Shown: one piece after another, positions 26,721 to 40,500 of the stretch | How the letters are laid out: each line of letters begins with the position of its first letter | Position numbering within the stretch: the stretch's first letter is position 1 | Assembly (NCBI GenBank): GCA_012861695.1 | Contig: JAAOOA010000026.1 | Coordinates: 18,030,501 to 18,094,500 of the forward strand | Direction: 5' to 3' | DNA: 64,000 bases | DNA from: Trematomus loennbergii | Taxonomy: Eukaryota > Chordata > Actinopteri > Perciformes > Nototheniidae | The notes under the pieces: model-generated | Databases searched by the model: none | The model's input: the letters and a program-made list of their open reading frames with translations, nothing else | Told to the model about the DNA's origin: nothing | Program-made: the position numbers and the translations under genes

Positions 26721-29329
26721 CTCTTGGATATAGGAAACAGGGCACTTGCCTATTATAAAATTGCATAACACAGACCTGTATTAACGTCAAGGGCAATGTG
26801 TACGGATTTTGAAACACATGTGTGGATCAAGTTTTTGTAGAACATCACTTACCCTTCTGGCCTTAGAGGTGGAAGGTATTACGGGCTATTGGAAGTGAAT
26901 CCAGATGCAAAGATAGGTTGGGATTAATGGCCTTGTGGGTAAATGGAACATAATTCACTCGATTACATAGCAGTGTCATAGACTGAAGGCACCAGGGTAA
27001 TGTAATGCAGGATGTTATCATTCATTTTATCTTTGGGTTAATGGATATTCAGACTTCCATGGAGCACAGCGATTGTTCTGTTTTTATTTAAATGAACCTA
27101 CGTCAGCTAAGAGGTTATGATTTTTTAAACTGCGTTGCATTGGCGTAGACCCATATTTATTTGACTTCAGTGGTGATTTTAATACAAACTCGACTTAGTT
27201 TAACCTAGAACTTCCATTTCCTCAGTTATAGAGTACAGCCTCTATATTTATATCTCATTTCCTCATCCCAAATGTTGCCTGCATGGACGCATTTTGAAAT
27301 CGGTATACTATTTTGCAATTTTGCAAATTCTATTACTTTCAAGGAAGATTGCTCACCGTGGGTGAACCCCTTCCTCGGTGTGCAGACCACGACATGTAGC
27401 CTCTGGCCCAAAACATTGAATCTTTATGGTTAGAAATTCCAAATATAGATGAATAATTGATATTGTTCTGCCTCTTGAGGTTTCCCTTCAATTTTATAGA
27501 AATTGGTCCATTTGAACATGCTTTTTTTGGCCCCCAGGTAGTTCCTTTTATTCTTATGTTAAAGTACAGCAGTTGGACACTGCACCACAGTTTATCTAAC
27601 AGTAAAATATCCTTTTTTGTATTAATTTAACACACTGTTTATCAGATTGTGTCTATGTGATAATGATTAAAATGAGTCAACATGGACACAAGACATTTGG
27701 CAATACGGAAGGTATTTCCTTTAAAATTGGATGTCTGCAGGAAACCAGAGATCCAAGTTGTTTGCTCCACATCAAGGAGTCTATCTTATAGCCATGCTTG
27801 CTGATGTTCCGTTGCAGATAATGTGACCTTCCACTTATCTAAGACTTGCCTTGTACCTTGGCTGTTGTCATTGCTCGTCAAAACAGCTTTCAAACAGAAT
27901 AGGACAGGTGGACTGTTCCAGATATGTATAATCTGTTGTACATCTATTAGGCGTCTAGAATTGCTTCTTCAAAATCAACACATGGCGTTCATAGCTTGCA
28001 GGTATCAGCGCCAATTTACCACTGATCTCAGGCTTTGGCCAGGAAATAAGTCTGTGCTACATTGCGTACTGTCAATTTGGTACATCATTGATTTACAACA
28101 CATGGAGCGCACCAAACAAAACCTGAAATAAAAGGTTTGAAGGCAATGCTTTAAACCGAAATGAGGCAGCAAGTCTGATTTAATTCACCTTCATTATGAC
28201 CCTGTGTTTGCAGCCTACCTTACCTAAAAACCTTCAAATGACAAAAGCGAAACGAAAGCCCTGGTTAAAGGCATACAAGCTTTCCCCAGTTTAGTGCATC
28301 AAAGTGCCACCTGTATGCACTTGTCTCTCCCTGCCTTGTAGCGATTGTGATTGCTCCACGTCTTCTCAGCTTCTTGTCTCCATCTGGTGAGCAGCCCTCC
28401 TGCCACACAGCGAGTCCCTGTCCTTCCTCATGAAAGTAAAAGGCAGCTCTTGAAGAATCACTTCACGTGCTGGTCCCCTACCATCCATTTCTCCCTGCAC
28501 CTGACCTTGCTCTTGTCTTTAAAGGGAAAAACACTGTCCTATCTGGCCTCTATGTTCCAGCACGTTCATTCTAAGTCACTCTGTGTAAGAAGAGCGCATG
28601 CTAAATGAGGGAAATGCTAATGGGAAATGTAAAGCAGGTGACTGTGAACTTCAAGGATTCATCTTTACTTGCACTTAACAAATGTTATACAGTATCTCCC
28701 GTGTTCCACATACAAACCATCTCTGTCTTTAAGCCAGAGCAATTAAAAAGCTGTGTTTTTGATAATCATGTTTACTTATTGATTTCCTTTAGAACAAGAG
28801 GTCAAAGAGATAACAGTTTTCAATGATGCAACAACATCTGTATGACTGTCATGGAGAAAGTAATCCATTTAATGTGTTGTGTGTTCAGATCGGGGTTGTT
28901 GTTTATGTGGTTATGTGCATACTTCTGTGTGTGCTTAGGCACAAGCGAGGATAAATGCATAGCAACGTCTGAATACCCCTAAACCTACATGAAAATTGAT
29001 CTGTGTATAATCTGACTGGGGAATTTCCCTCGGCAGTATCAAACCCAGTCATTTACCCTTCACGCGGTGGTTATGGGATGTGCTCGCACACACGCTCAGA
29101 CACAGTGCAGCCACTCATTCTGAAGGCAGCCTTGCTGATGTGTGCTTTTTGGTTTTTGGGTCACGTTCAAGGCTGAAGTGTTTTGCCGCGGTGTTGTTGA
29201 CTGTTTAGAGACGGGATGTGTTCGAACATCTGCACGGCTAATGATATGGCTGCTGCCTTTGGTCTCGCCACACAAACAGCCTGCCACAAACCGGAGGAAG
29301 GATAGACAGGGAGGCTCACACTTGTTTAT
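26721..29329. other. Intronic sequence, nothing recognised
   Basis: No exon, RNA gene or transposon end was identified. ORFs are short and without recognisable domains. Confidence 0.5.
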
Positions 29330-29880
29330 CTGTCCTTCTCTTATATACTGTTCTGTTATGATCTTTTCAATGATGTCCTCTTCTATGCTGTTCTGCTGAA
29401 TTCTAGTTTATTTTTGATCTATTCTAAACTATTTTGTTAAATTCCATAATTTATTTTCTTATATCATAAACTGTTCGTCCTAATCTGTTCGTTCATGTTA
29501 TTTTGTTTTATTGTATACTGTTCTATTCTATTTTGCTCAATTTTATATAGTTTGGTTATACAGTATGTGTGGTCCTATTCTGTTCTATTATTTATAGTTC
29601 TATTATATGTTGTTCAGTTTTTACTCCTCTCTTCTATTCCATTTGCTTTTTCTCTATACCTTTATGTTCTTAGTTATTATCTTCTGTTCTTGTTTATCGT
29701 ATATTGCTCTATTATATTATATTCGGTTATGTTCTCTTACATCCTGTTGTACTCTATCGTACTCGGTGCTATCCTGTTCTCTTCTATACAGTTTGTTCCA
29801 ACTGTTTGTATTATATTATTTTATATTCTTTTCTATTGCATTGTATTCTATTCTATCCTCTTCTTATTACATGGCTTAGT
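29330..29880 (+). repeat. Degenerate (TTCTA/TTCTG)n-type pyrimidine-rich array
   Basis: Words such as TTCTGTTCTATT, TTCTATTCTATTTTG and TTATATTATATTCGG recur across about 550 bp, consistent with an old pentanucleotide array (TTCTR, TTTTA variants). The 140-codon ORF here, rich in F, L, Y, S and C, is a by-product of this composition. Confidence 0.7.
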
Positions 29881-30021
29881 GAATACTCATTCTGATTGGT
29901 CAATTCAGAACACGTGACACGTTGTTAATCCAGAACAGACAGACCGCTGTCAAGGACTTATTGACCGTTGTTAAGGACGCTCACATCTGCACAAACACGT
30001 TTGGTCGATGTAACTGTATAC

Positions 30022-30511
30022 GCGTCGGGTAGGGCTGTGCAATTAATCGTATTTTAATTGCAATTACGGTTTTGGCCTGACACAATTACCAAAACAACAT
30101 CATCGAAAAAAACAATTATTTAGCTTTGCTAGGTTGTGACAGTGCAACATATTTGATCTAATTTATTTTGGTCTAATTTATTTTTTATTTATCATATTTA
30201 TATATGTTTAGTAGCTTGTGGAAGTGCGCTCCAAAATATTTGTTGATCTTGTTTATTGGTATTTATTATTTTTACATTATTTATTTAAATGTAAATATTT
30301 CATTTATTTTTGTATTGGTTTTTCAGTTGAATTACACGTTCAGGGTAATCAACAGTTAAAAAGATACTGTTCAAATTATTATTTGTATTTGTTTTAAAGT
30401 TCAATAAATGGAAGTCAATGAATAATCGTATTTAATAATCGTGATACCAATTATTGACCAAAATAATCGTGATTATGATTTTTGCCATAATCGCACAGCC
30501 CTAGCGTCGGG
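30022..30511. mobile_element. Non-autonomous hAT-like transposon with 8-bp target duplication
   Basis: The element spans 30030-30503 (474 bp). It starts TAGGGCTGTGCAATTA and ends with the reverse complement of TAGGGCTGTGCGATTA, one mismatch in 16. Imperfect inverted matching continues for several tens of bases. An exact 8-bp direct repeat, GCGTCGGG, flanks it at 30022-30029 and 30504-30511. The 8-bp duplication and TAGGG end point to the hAT superfamily. The interior is very AT-rich with no transposase. Confidence 0.93.
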
Positions 30512-31384
30512 CTCCTGATCTGCCTGTTGGGTGTTCTTTTCCCCATAATGACCGCCTCACTGCACATTATCCCTTACTTATCTTCTATTGTTCTATTTAG
30601 TTGGTTATATGTGTCTCTGGTCTATTATATTCCATCCTGCGAGCCTCCAGTATGTAATACCATATACTGTAGGTCCTGGCAATAGCAGTACACTTTTAAA
30701 TGAGTTATAAAGAGTATTGTATTTATTGCATTCTAAACGTTATGATTATATAACGTACAGTAACAACACGCATAGCAATGAAGCACTCTTTGCTGTGGAG
30801 GAATATCACATGAGTAGTGAAATGTAGTGAGCTGGACAGCAAACTATAGGAAGCAGTTTTTTAAATGCAACTCGATCTGGGTTAGCACTGGTGGTGCTTC
30901 TGTAAGCTAGTTTCACAAACATGTTGTACACGAGTAAAACAAATAAACAAATAAATACGTGTGGATGTTTGCACTTTAACATCGATGTTATCATAGTCAG
31001 GTATCGACCCCTTGATATATGTGTTCTGCCCTCGTATTTCTCTCTCTTGCCTCTTTCTAAGATTCATTTTCCCTTTCCACGCTCTTCTATCATATTTCCC
31101 CATTTTATTTCCCTCTCCCTCTCTCCCCCTCCCTCTCTATGTCTCTAAAGTGATTTAGTACCATGTGATTAATGATGGCCATTAGAAGCTTCAATATCAA
31201 CGTGTCTCAGAGTTCACCAGATACGGCCCATGTAGCATCTGGCCATCCGTGTGTGTGTGTGTGTGTCTGTGTTACTGTCCACAAATTACCCTTCAACGAA
31301 AGCAGAGAAGCACAAACAAAAATGCTTTTCCTAGGGGCTAATTTGCCGCCCATAAACACACACATATATAGGCATGCATGTCAG
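30512..31384. other. Intronic sequence, pyrimidine tract at the end
   Basis: A strong pyrimidine run (CCCTCTCCCTCTCTCCCCCT and neighbours) lies at about 31105-31145, followed by a short (GT) run at 31247-31266. No exon seen. Confidence 0.5.
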
Positions 31385-31960
31385 GGAGTTTATTAAAAAT
31401 GTAATTAAGGTTCAGACACCTTGAAATGGCTTCCTCAGTAATTTGTTTACCGTCATCAACTCAAAATAATGAGCAAAGCAGAAAACATATCCTTTGAATT
31501 CCTGAAATAACACAGCCTCAAAATACGCTTACGCCAACTGAAAGATCGACTTGTTTCTTTTTAATAAGGCTGACAAGCACTAACCGCACAATAAAAGAAA
31601 CCTGGCATGTGTGTTGAATTTATTAAATGGTGGGTGACGTTTATTAAACTTTGAAATGATTCCCCTACACATTGACTGTGAGAAGTAATCGCCTGAACTG
31701 CAATTAAATTGGACAGCAGGCATTATACAAAGTGAAAAACCTTGACCGGTATAATCCAGTTAATTAAGTAGGTAATGAAGCTTATTCTTCCTAGTATGGC
31801 TGCCTTTCTTCACTTGCTGCTTCATTTTACTTATTACATTTATAATTTTGAGACCAACCTAAGATGAATTCAGTCGCTCAGACATTTGACCCTGCAGGGA
31901 AATAAGTGTAAATACTCTGAAATATCTCCGGTAAGTCTGGGAACAAGATAAAACTCACTA
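31385..31960. promoter_or_regulatory. Candidate conserved non-coding element (by texture)
   Basis: Repeat-free sequence with dense homeodomain-like cores: AATGTAATTAAGG, GCAATTAAATTGG, CAGTTAATTAAGTAGG and GTTTATTAAAC. This resembles the texture of vertebrate developmental enhancers inside long introns. No comparison was possible, so this remains a visual candidate. Confidence 0.3.
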
Positions 31961-32360
31961 AACTTCACAGCGACGACAGTGTATTATTTTGAACCTGGCA
32001 GGCTGTTGTTTGTGCATCATAAAGAGCCGTTTTATCCTCTGTGTGTGTCTGATAAGAGGATTTGAGAGGTTAAGGCAGCAATACTTTGCACATAATATAA
32101 GCCCCACATTTATTTCAACTTTTTTTATACCTTCATCCCTTTATTTGTCATTAATACGTGTATTTATTTCCCCCCTGTGATCACAGAGAAGTAATTAGCG
32201 GGGTTTAAATGGGCAAACATTGTTCTTTTTTCAGAATACAACTGTGCAAACGAAAGATAGAACATTAAACATGGTTCATGGTTTTATACAGGAGTGCAAT
32301 ATATCTGGTGCTTTGTATTGGTTTGGTTTTACTGCAAGTAAAATACGCCAACAGGAGAAA

Positions 32361-32665
32361 GGCCCAGTTATGCTTTTTGGGGGTTTCCCTTTCCTGTAGT
32401 GTTATCAACGTTGTTTACTTCCGTTGCATAGTGAGATCATTATGCAACACTCACGCTTATATTGGCTAGCGCTCCACTAGTTGATAGGCTAAGGGGCGGG
32501 ACATTTCTAAGCCGTTGGCCAATCACAACAGAGCAGGCAAGCTAACTAATCAGGGCAGACTGCGCTCTGGTTTCAGACAGAGGGTGAAAAGAGGAGCTGA
32601 AGAACAAGCAGTATGAGAAAAATAAATACCTTTTGGAACATTAAAGCATGAACACATATAGACAC
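32361..32665 (+). repeat. Interspersed repeat family R, copy 2 (longest)
   Basis: It carries the 5' blocks TTATGCTTTTTGGGGGTTTC and CCTTTCCTGTAGTGTTAT, the middle block TTATATTGGCTAGCGC, and the 3' blocks GGCCAATCACAACAGAGC, CTCTGGTTTCAGACAGAGGG and GCAGTATGAGAAAAATAAAT. The 3' blocks match the reverse copy at 42641-42752 and the 5' blocks match the copies at 22732 and 49512. No target duplication was found. Confidence 0.7.
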
Positions 32666-35600
32666 AACATACACATATGCACCAGACATTTCCTCTTTGA
32701 CTTTTAAAACTTTAAATAGCTAGTGAAGACAGAATTATAAACTTTTCAATGATTAAATGCTCATTACCTATTTTACTTACTATTAAAAGACATACATTTT
32801 GGATGTACTTTCCTTAATTTAACAGTTAAAATGCTGCTGTCAACATGTCCGCCCACAAGATTAGCAGGTAGTGTTTTGATTAATGTCAAGTCTCTTTTAA
32901 AAACCCTCAAAACTGTCAGTTTTCGCGACATCAAAAGAGGCCCATCACACAGCTGGAGAACACTTGTCAAAACACACATCCTAATAACACTTGAACATTT
33001 AAGAGGCCAAGACATGTCTAAGAAAACACTGATTTATCGGCTTTTCATGCGGTTTCCCATGATGCATCAGAGGAACGTCACTCTCTCTCTTCAGCCTCTG
33101 ACAGGGCATCACTCCTCCTGTTTTCCTCCCTCGCTCCTCTCTAATTTTACCTCTGATTCAGTCTGTAATTTATTACATCTGTTACATAAAGCCACATCCA
33201 CGTGGCAGTGAGGTAATGTACTGCGCACTTAGCTGAGCTCGGTGCCCCTTATCAGAAAAGAGCAGACTTCTGTTCACAAACGCACCCTCAACATGCTTCA
33301 TTTACTGCTAGTTTACTGCTTTCCTACGTTTCCCAGAATGCCTCTCCAAAAACCCCTTTCAGAAATGTGCACATTTATTCCATGTAACCGGGGCGAGCAA
33401 TAAAACGGGCTTTTTTTCCACTACAGAAAGAAGTGAGTCTCTTATTCAAAAAGCTAGACGTGGCTGCCGCTGCATTGTCAGTAGAGAAATTGGTTTCTTT
33501 TTCTCTGTGATGATGGATTTCTTGCTGTATTATTGTTGAAAGGCAGTGTAACATTATAAACTCTTTTGTAGCTGCTGTGGATTTATGTGGATGTCACCTC
33601 GACTACACTTGAATAGTTCTCCTTTTTTCTTGTTGTAGCTGCAGTCGCAAGTCGCATCAGGTAATATTTGATTGTAGAAGTTGTGATACTCCAGGGTGCT
33701 GGTCAGGGTCCTATATATGTTAATGTTATGGGTTCAGAATACATTTTAGACTCCTATCTTTGTGACTACAGGTACATGAATGCCCCTTCCTTATTGTTTT
33801 GTGGACTACACCATACTCAGGTTTGGTGTTTTGATGCCGCCATCTTGATTTTTTCCCGTCATTATCTACAATGTTGTGTGAAATTTACACTTTTAAATGA
33901 CTAGAAAGTAAGGAATTGGTGGTATGTTTTTAGTCTTTTCCAATTTGATGTGGAACAACTTAACTGTCGTGCACAGAACCTTGACTTAACCCTTCAACTT
34001 TAGGATGAATAGAAGCGCTCACTGTACTCGCCAGTTGTTATCGGCAAACATCAGCGAATCACTAATGCTATTTTGGCTCAATGGGAGAAAATCCCTGTAT
34101 TACATTTTGTTTAGTTAAAAAGCCTTTTCATATGTGGTTGGGGCGTCGACATATTTTTGAATTGCCTATGCTGTAACATTTGTCAATTCATTAATTTCTC
34201 TCTCTATGAATAACTAAGATTCGGTTTGGGAACTTTTTATAAACAATTAAATAACTTTTCTAAAGTCTCCCTTTTTGGCGTCTATAATTCCCCTACTCAA
34301 ATCTATTTAATGTTAATCCCGTCCTCGTTCCCCTTGTCGAGGGGTTGCTTACCCTCTGCTCTTTCTGAGTCACTCTTTCTTTCCGTCTGTGTGGATCCAG
34401 CCCTCTCCGGCCACGGACTGTCAGCTTGAGTTTAGCGTGAGGCGCGACAAAGAGAAAAATGAAGGCAAAGCAGGGGAGAGGAGGAAGCTATGCATGAGGG
34501 ACGGGAAAAAAAACATGAGAACAGTATGGGAGCGCGGGATGGTGGTTGAGATGGATTTCAAGTTCTGTGTGTGTGTGTGTGTGTGTGTGTTTCTCTTGTA
34601 CTCTTGTGTCATTGCATTTGTTTGTCTGTGAATCTGTTTCCGTGTGTGTGTGTGCTTGTGAGTGGGGACGCACACCCTCAAAGAACAGTCAGCGGCGGGG
34701 GGTCATTCATGATTTCATCACCCAAGCGCTCCATAAAGCTCTCAAACACTTTTCCTTTTCTCTCAACCCCTCTTCGCTTCTTTCCCATGCTCCCTTTCTT
34801 TTCTCACTGCGTTTTCTCTGCCCTCTTTGCTATTTTGCATTTCTCTGTCCCTCTTTGTTCACCCTTTCCTCTCGTCTGTAGATTTACTCCACTCTTGCCC
34901 TTATCTCCTCCTGGTTCTCTTTGAGTTTTTAATCCATTGCCCAACTTTTTCTCTTGATTCCTGTGCCAATCATATTTTCCTATCTCCCTCCCTGTTCTTT
35001 TTCTGTATCCATCACTCTTTTCTGTAAAGTGATGCAGAGTCACGGATTGGACCTTTGAATAGAAACCTCTTAAACCACCCTGCCATTGGTATATAGATGC
35101 GCAGCCATAAAATCACAGCTAAGCACACACAAGTTGAAATTGATGGTGAACGATAAAAGCGTTTCCATAACACAAGATATCTTGTTTTTCCTTTTTTATA
35201 AAGGAATAGAAAAAATAAGAAGCAGAGAAAAACGATGCAGAATGACAATATAAATGTATCATTTGCATTTTTTACAATAATATAAAATAAACAAATAAAT
35301 ATACAGTAGCAACACTGTGTCACTAATCAAATGCTAGCCAGACAGAAGTTACTAGCTCACTTGAGTAGGACCATCGGAATATTATTATCTTTAATTTTGT
35401 AACCAAAAGGGTAATTGAAACGCATGTTTAACTGCGATTGGTTTAGAAGCATGGCCAATCAGTGGAGTGGTAACCTGAGCCACTGACTGTTTCCTAATGT
35501 AAGAATCCAGACGTATATACTTCTACTAGATTTTGCTTTACAACTGGTGAACTTTAAGTAATACCTTATACTGTATAAACACTTCAAAAACATCAATTCC

Positions 35601-35939
35601 CCTGCCTATTTAAACAACAATTTAAATGCTAGTTTCTCCAAATGTAATCAGGATACAAAAACTGACTGACTGGTTGCTCTGAGTACATGGACCCCATCCC
35701 TTTAATTAAATGTTGCAGATGGAGGGTACCATTTCGCTGCCATCGACGACCACAGGGATGCAATCAAGGAAAAGGGATATTTTTACAAACAGTTTTGGAT
35801 GACAGATATTGGAAAATTCACCTCTCAACCTCCCCCCAATACAGCCGGTGTCACACTCAATTTATTACCTTATTTCCAATGAAATTGCGTTCCCGCCGTT
35901 GCATGCAGAAATGTCCTTTGGTTGAAGAATTCATATTAA
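32666..35939. other. Intronic sequence with GT run and pyrimidine-rich block
   Basis: A short (GT) array lies at 34566-34590 and a strongly pyrimidine-rich block at about 34740-35010. No exon or transposon end was recognised. Confidence 0.5.
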
Positions 35940-36390
35940 ATTGAAACATTATGTGATTGGGAGCCACGGCAATTCTAGAGGACACCTGCATCTGTGCCAA
36001 AATTATATAAGATTACTCTGACGGAGCGGGTGAAGTCCCAAAAGTCTTTTTGATACTAAAATTACATATTTGTAATAGTCTTCCAATAAAAAGAACATAC
36101 TTCTTACCAACCTCTGCTCCATTAAAAAAAATGACTGCACCTTAACACCATTAAAAGCTAACTAATCAAACTAGAATATAATTAAACCTTCATGGAAACT
36201 ATTTAAAAATTAAACAAAGGAGAAAATGAATTTGTCTCGCCTGTTATAAAGTATTTAAATCACTGTTCAGAGAGAAATATGAAATGTAATAATAAAGGGT
36301 CAATCCAATTTTTTCTCCAGATGTACCGGCGTCTGTCTCTCCTGGAGAATTTTATTACAGCTGTCAGATGGGAAATAATACTATATTATA
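35940..36390. promoter_or_regulatory. Candidate conserved non-coding element (by texture)
   Basis: Repeat-free sequence with words such as TATGTGATTGGGAGCCACGG, GACACCTGCATCTG and TTTATTACAGCTGTCAG (two E-box cores, CACCTG and CAGCTG). Visual candidate only; no coding frame is conserved-looking. Confidence 0.22.
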
Positions 36391-36548
36391 ATGTCAGACA
36401 ACTTAATTTGGTTACAGTGCGCTGTTTTGAGAAAGCATATTGAAATATAAAAGCTTTTTTTTCTAACACACACAAAGGACAGTAGTACTTGTAGATGATT
36501 GACTGTCTTCCTCCATCTCTCTGCACTAAATGCAGGAACACACTATAT

Positions 36549-36552
<4 letters not shown>

Positions 36553-36581
<29 letters not shown>
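36553..36581 (+). repeat. (CA)n array, 29 bp
   Basis: Uninterrupted CA run on the + strand. Further short CA runs follow at about 36697-36714 and 36930-36950. Confidence 0.95.
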
Positions 36582-36583
<2 letters not shown>

Positions 36584-37040
36584 CATTGGCATGCCTATAT
36601 GCCTGCACATGTCCTGTCAGATCCAAGAAGGCATTTAAAACACTAACAAGACCTCTGTTCACTTTGGCCCCATGCCAACATGCTACACACACAAAACACA
36701 CACACACACACACATGCTTGCATGCACACACACAGAGACCCGTACAGCCTCACAGAGGAGCACTTGCGGGATATGCAGATACAAAGAACACTTCCACATG
36801 CACACGTACGCCTCAGTGTGCAGACTTCCTCAATTACACAGGCATATTTTGTTAAAGAATTCCCTGACACCCCAGGTGACTGACCCCCCGGTGTTGAAAA
36901 AATACACACTCCCCTCACCTGCTCTCACACACACACAACCACACACACAGGTTTCCGTCAGCCAGATGAAATTGCCCTTCAAAGTAACCGCACAATCAAC
37001 AGCGCACCGTTCTGACCGTGAGCTCTCCACAGCTTGCAGA

Positions 37041-37234
<194 letters not shown>

Positions 37235-37377
37235 AGACAGGAGAGAAAAGGTCCTTTCGCAGGTGACGTCGTGGTATGTGTGGGCCACGGCATGCAGCGG
37301 TTAGCCGTGTCACATTCCATCCACATCCAGCTAACACCGTGGCCTGCCCTTTGATACTCTGAATCACATAAACGCAC

Positions 37378-37383
<6 letters not shown>

Positions 37384-37409
<26 letters not shown>

Positions 37410-37410
37410 C
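37384..37410 (+). repeat. (CA)n array, 27 bp, inverted relative to array B
   Basis: A CA run 151 bp downstream of GT array B. The two are complementary and could pair in a transcript or as extruded DNA. Confidence 0.95.
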
Positions 37411-37545
37411 TCAGAAATTAAAGACCTTTCTGAACATTACAGAATGTTTTGGGTAAAGGCACAAGTTACAATGATGAAACCTGAACATGAGAATTATGGG
37501 CCCTTTTAAAATAATGTACCAACTGCCTCCTGTATTTACCGCAAA

Positions 37546-37581
37546 TCAGGATAATGGAACAGACATGTTCCATTATCCTGA
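37546..37581. repeat. Perfect 16-bp inverted repeat with 4-nt loop
   Basis: The arm TCAGGATAATGGAACA at 37546-37561 is followed by the loop GACA and the exact reverse complement at 37566-37581. No T-run follows, and the flanks show nothing else. It could be a small palindromic duplication or a relic of a DNA-transposon excision event. Confidence 0.9.
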
Positions 37582-40500
37582 CATGTTGCTTTGTCGTTGC
37601 GGCAAAATTGTCCCTAAGCATAAATAATTCATGTGGTTTTTGTTTTTGCTTGAATTCCTTTTGGCATTAAAAAAGTATTTAATCTAACTTTGCTTCAGCT
37701 GTAGATAATGCCATATGCACTGAAACAAACCTTGTGTATTGACATCATATATGTGAAGGGCTTGAAACACTCACTAAAGAATGACAAGCAACACTTTGTT
37801 CAAGTTCAAGAGGCTGAGCTCTAGCAGCAAGGACACACATGTAGAACACAGAAGCAGGCAGGTAACACACATTCCTGTTCATTGCCAAGTGAAGTGCATG
37901 CAAAGGATAAGCATAATGCTCCAGCGGCATGAGAGGAAGATGTTAACACAGATTTAAATGATGCAGGTATCAAAATATGCATAACATAGCTTCCATACTT
38001 TTGCTTTTAAATCTGTTGTTCCTCTAAAAGTTTCCTCTTCTTTTGAAAACTTTTTGTTCACTGTCAGATTAAAGCTTTGCAAGAGTACATTAAGAACATC
38101 AAACCCCTGTGAATACACTCTCATTGCATTCTTAGTGGCCTCGAGAAGAACGAGCTTTTCTCTTCTCTGTAGTTTCCGTGTAATGGAGAGCAGACACAGA
38201 CCTGCCAGATGAACACTAATGTGTTTGTAATGAGGAACAAGTGCATGATGACTAACGTCGCAACCAATGATTTCAAAGTGAATCATTACATATGTCGGCG
38301 CTCTTCGTGCACTCCTCTGCTCCCATATAGGACATTCTGCAAAGCAGCCGTTGTAATGATGTGCAGGAAACATTTCATCTGGTCTAAAAACGTCATCCAT
38401 TTTACATGTTGAATGTTTAATCCTGCATCAAAGTAAAGAAGCGGAAAACTGACCTGGCAAGCTAATTGAAGCCACTAATGTAATTTCTTATGTAACCACC
38501 AAAGGCTGGATTCTCTGCATTTCAGAACCTCTATAACGTCGGGTTTCTCGACCACAGCCTATCATTTGTTCGGAAAAAAAGCCCTGACCGCGGAAATCCT
38601 GCGTGAAGCCAGACAGGAGGTTGTGTTATTATGACAAGAACCCTCTGCAGACCTGTGGCCTTGGATGGCTCTCCATGTCCAGCCTGCCACTGGGTCTGTA
38701 AAGGATTGAACATACTGTATAGAATGCACGGGAGGTGTGCATGTTCACTTGTAGTTAATGGTAGCAGGGAGTGCTTAGCTACAGGGCCATAGAAACCATA
38801 AACCTCAATATATTCCAAATCCAGCGAGGCTGTTATATTTTGTGGTTTCTCAAAAACGTGCAAAAATATACATCTAATGAATGATTAGCATGATTAAAAT
38901 ACACCGAAGGACACTAACTGCAATTTAGCCACGACATGTGTGCCAACAAGGAAGAAGAAACCTATTAGTCGAATTTAAATCCTGGATTGAATGTTTGCCT
39001 GTCAAACGGAGACCCACACTTGATATTCCACAACTGGGAATGGAGTTTTTTTTGCTGTCTGCACTGAAGGTTTGGTACGTTTGGTGACAGGTGTTGTTAA
39101 AACCAGGTGCAGAGCAGAAAAGCTGCGTCTCATATCTACCTAACAGTGATCTGGGCTTCACTTCAATCAAATTGGATCTACTGTAGGTCCCCCTGGGTTA
39201 ACGCCAGATGTGAAACTCCCGGCACATGTTTGAAGTTAAATGGTATGGGTTGGTGAAGGTGTCACATCAGACCTTTCCATGCTTTTTGTACAATATGACA
39301 GAAAGAATGTGATTCTGAACAATCTGTTATTTTCAACCAAACTGTCTTGTATGATAGACGTGTAATGCTGTCTAAGAACAAGCAGTCTTACAAGAACTTC
39401 GCTAGAATATTGGCTGAATCAAAAACTATTGAAATTAAATAGGCACATATCTGCAGTGAAGAATGTAGAGGCATCAGGAGGACTAGAGTTTGATGTAGAT
39501 AGCTTTCTGGTTTCTCTTTTAATAGCTCCAGTAGTATTGACCTTAGTTTGACCTCACAATCCTTGGAGAAAGCTAGGGGTGAAACGTATTGGCAGAAATG
39601 CTATCTAGGAACCCGTCGGCTCTCTTCTGACGATGATCTATATTTTTTTTAGCCAAGAAATATACTGATGTGTAAAATGGCTACTTGTGGTCATAGTTAA
39701 GGAAGTCTTTGCCCTGTTATCTGTATACAGTATACGTGGGATACACTACACACAAAGTATTCGCCATTGCCCCCAGAGGCTAACTCATTGTCACGCTAGT
39801 AAATATAAGATTAGAAAAGTCTGAATGGACCAGACAATCGTGCCAGCTTTCAGTGCTTGACAGCTCTAAATATCCATGCAATGAAAATATTTTGGTCGAT
39901 TGGAATAGTGTTCCAAACTAGCTTTCATAACTCGCACATTTCAGTTTTTAGTACTGCCATTTCTCTCCCAGCCCGTTGTTTGAACTCATTCCATGTCATT
40001 CTACTCATTTTCATCTCTCTTGTCTCTAAACATAGAGCAGGGATGGAGACAGCCATGGCGTAATCTCCTGTCTAATCTGTTAATCCCATTAATTATCACA
40101 CAGACATTTTTCTACCCAGTCATAATCCCCCCCCAGAGACCTCCACCACACACACACACACCCCAGGAACGTATGCATGCCGTCTGTATGTCCACACAGA
40201 TATAATTATGAAAGCAAACTCAAACAAAAGTCAAATTGATTCAAACTGAAATGACAAAATCATCAACAAATAATACAAATTGCTTCAAAGTAATAAATAT
40301 GACCAACTTTGTAATATACTGAAATAAAATGATGCCATTTTTGTCCGTCAAGTGGGATCTTTGGGACCCGTTTTGGCTTGCAGTGAATATATATTTCCCT
40401 TTCTTAGAGCACAGGATCACGAAACGATCAACAATATTTGAAGTATTTTTTAGACAGCTTGTTGGCAACATGGATTGAAGATTTCATTTGAAGCTGTCAG

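Noticed and set aside
29495..29917. 140-codon ORF rich in F, L, Y and S that could be mistaken for a membrane protein
   Set aside because: It follows the degenerate TTCTA-type pyrimidine array; hydrophobicity comes from the T-rich repeat.
37954..38400. 148-codon minus-strand ORF with a true ATG
   Set aside because: No recognisable domain and no promoter, splice or poly-A context; length is within chance for 64 kb in six frames.
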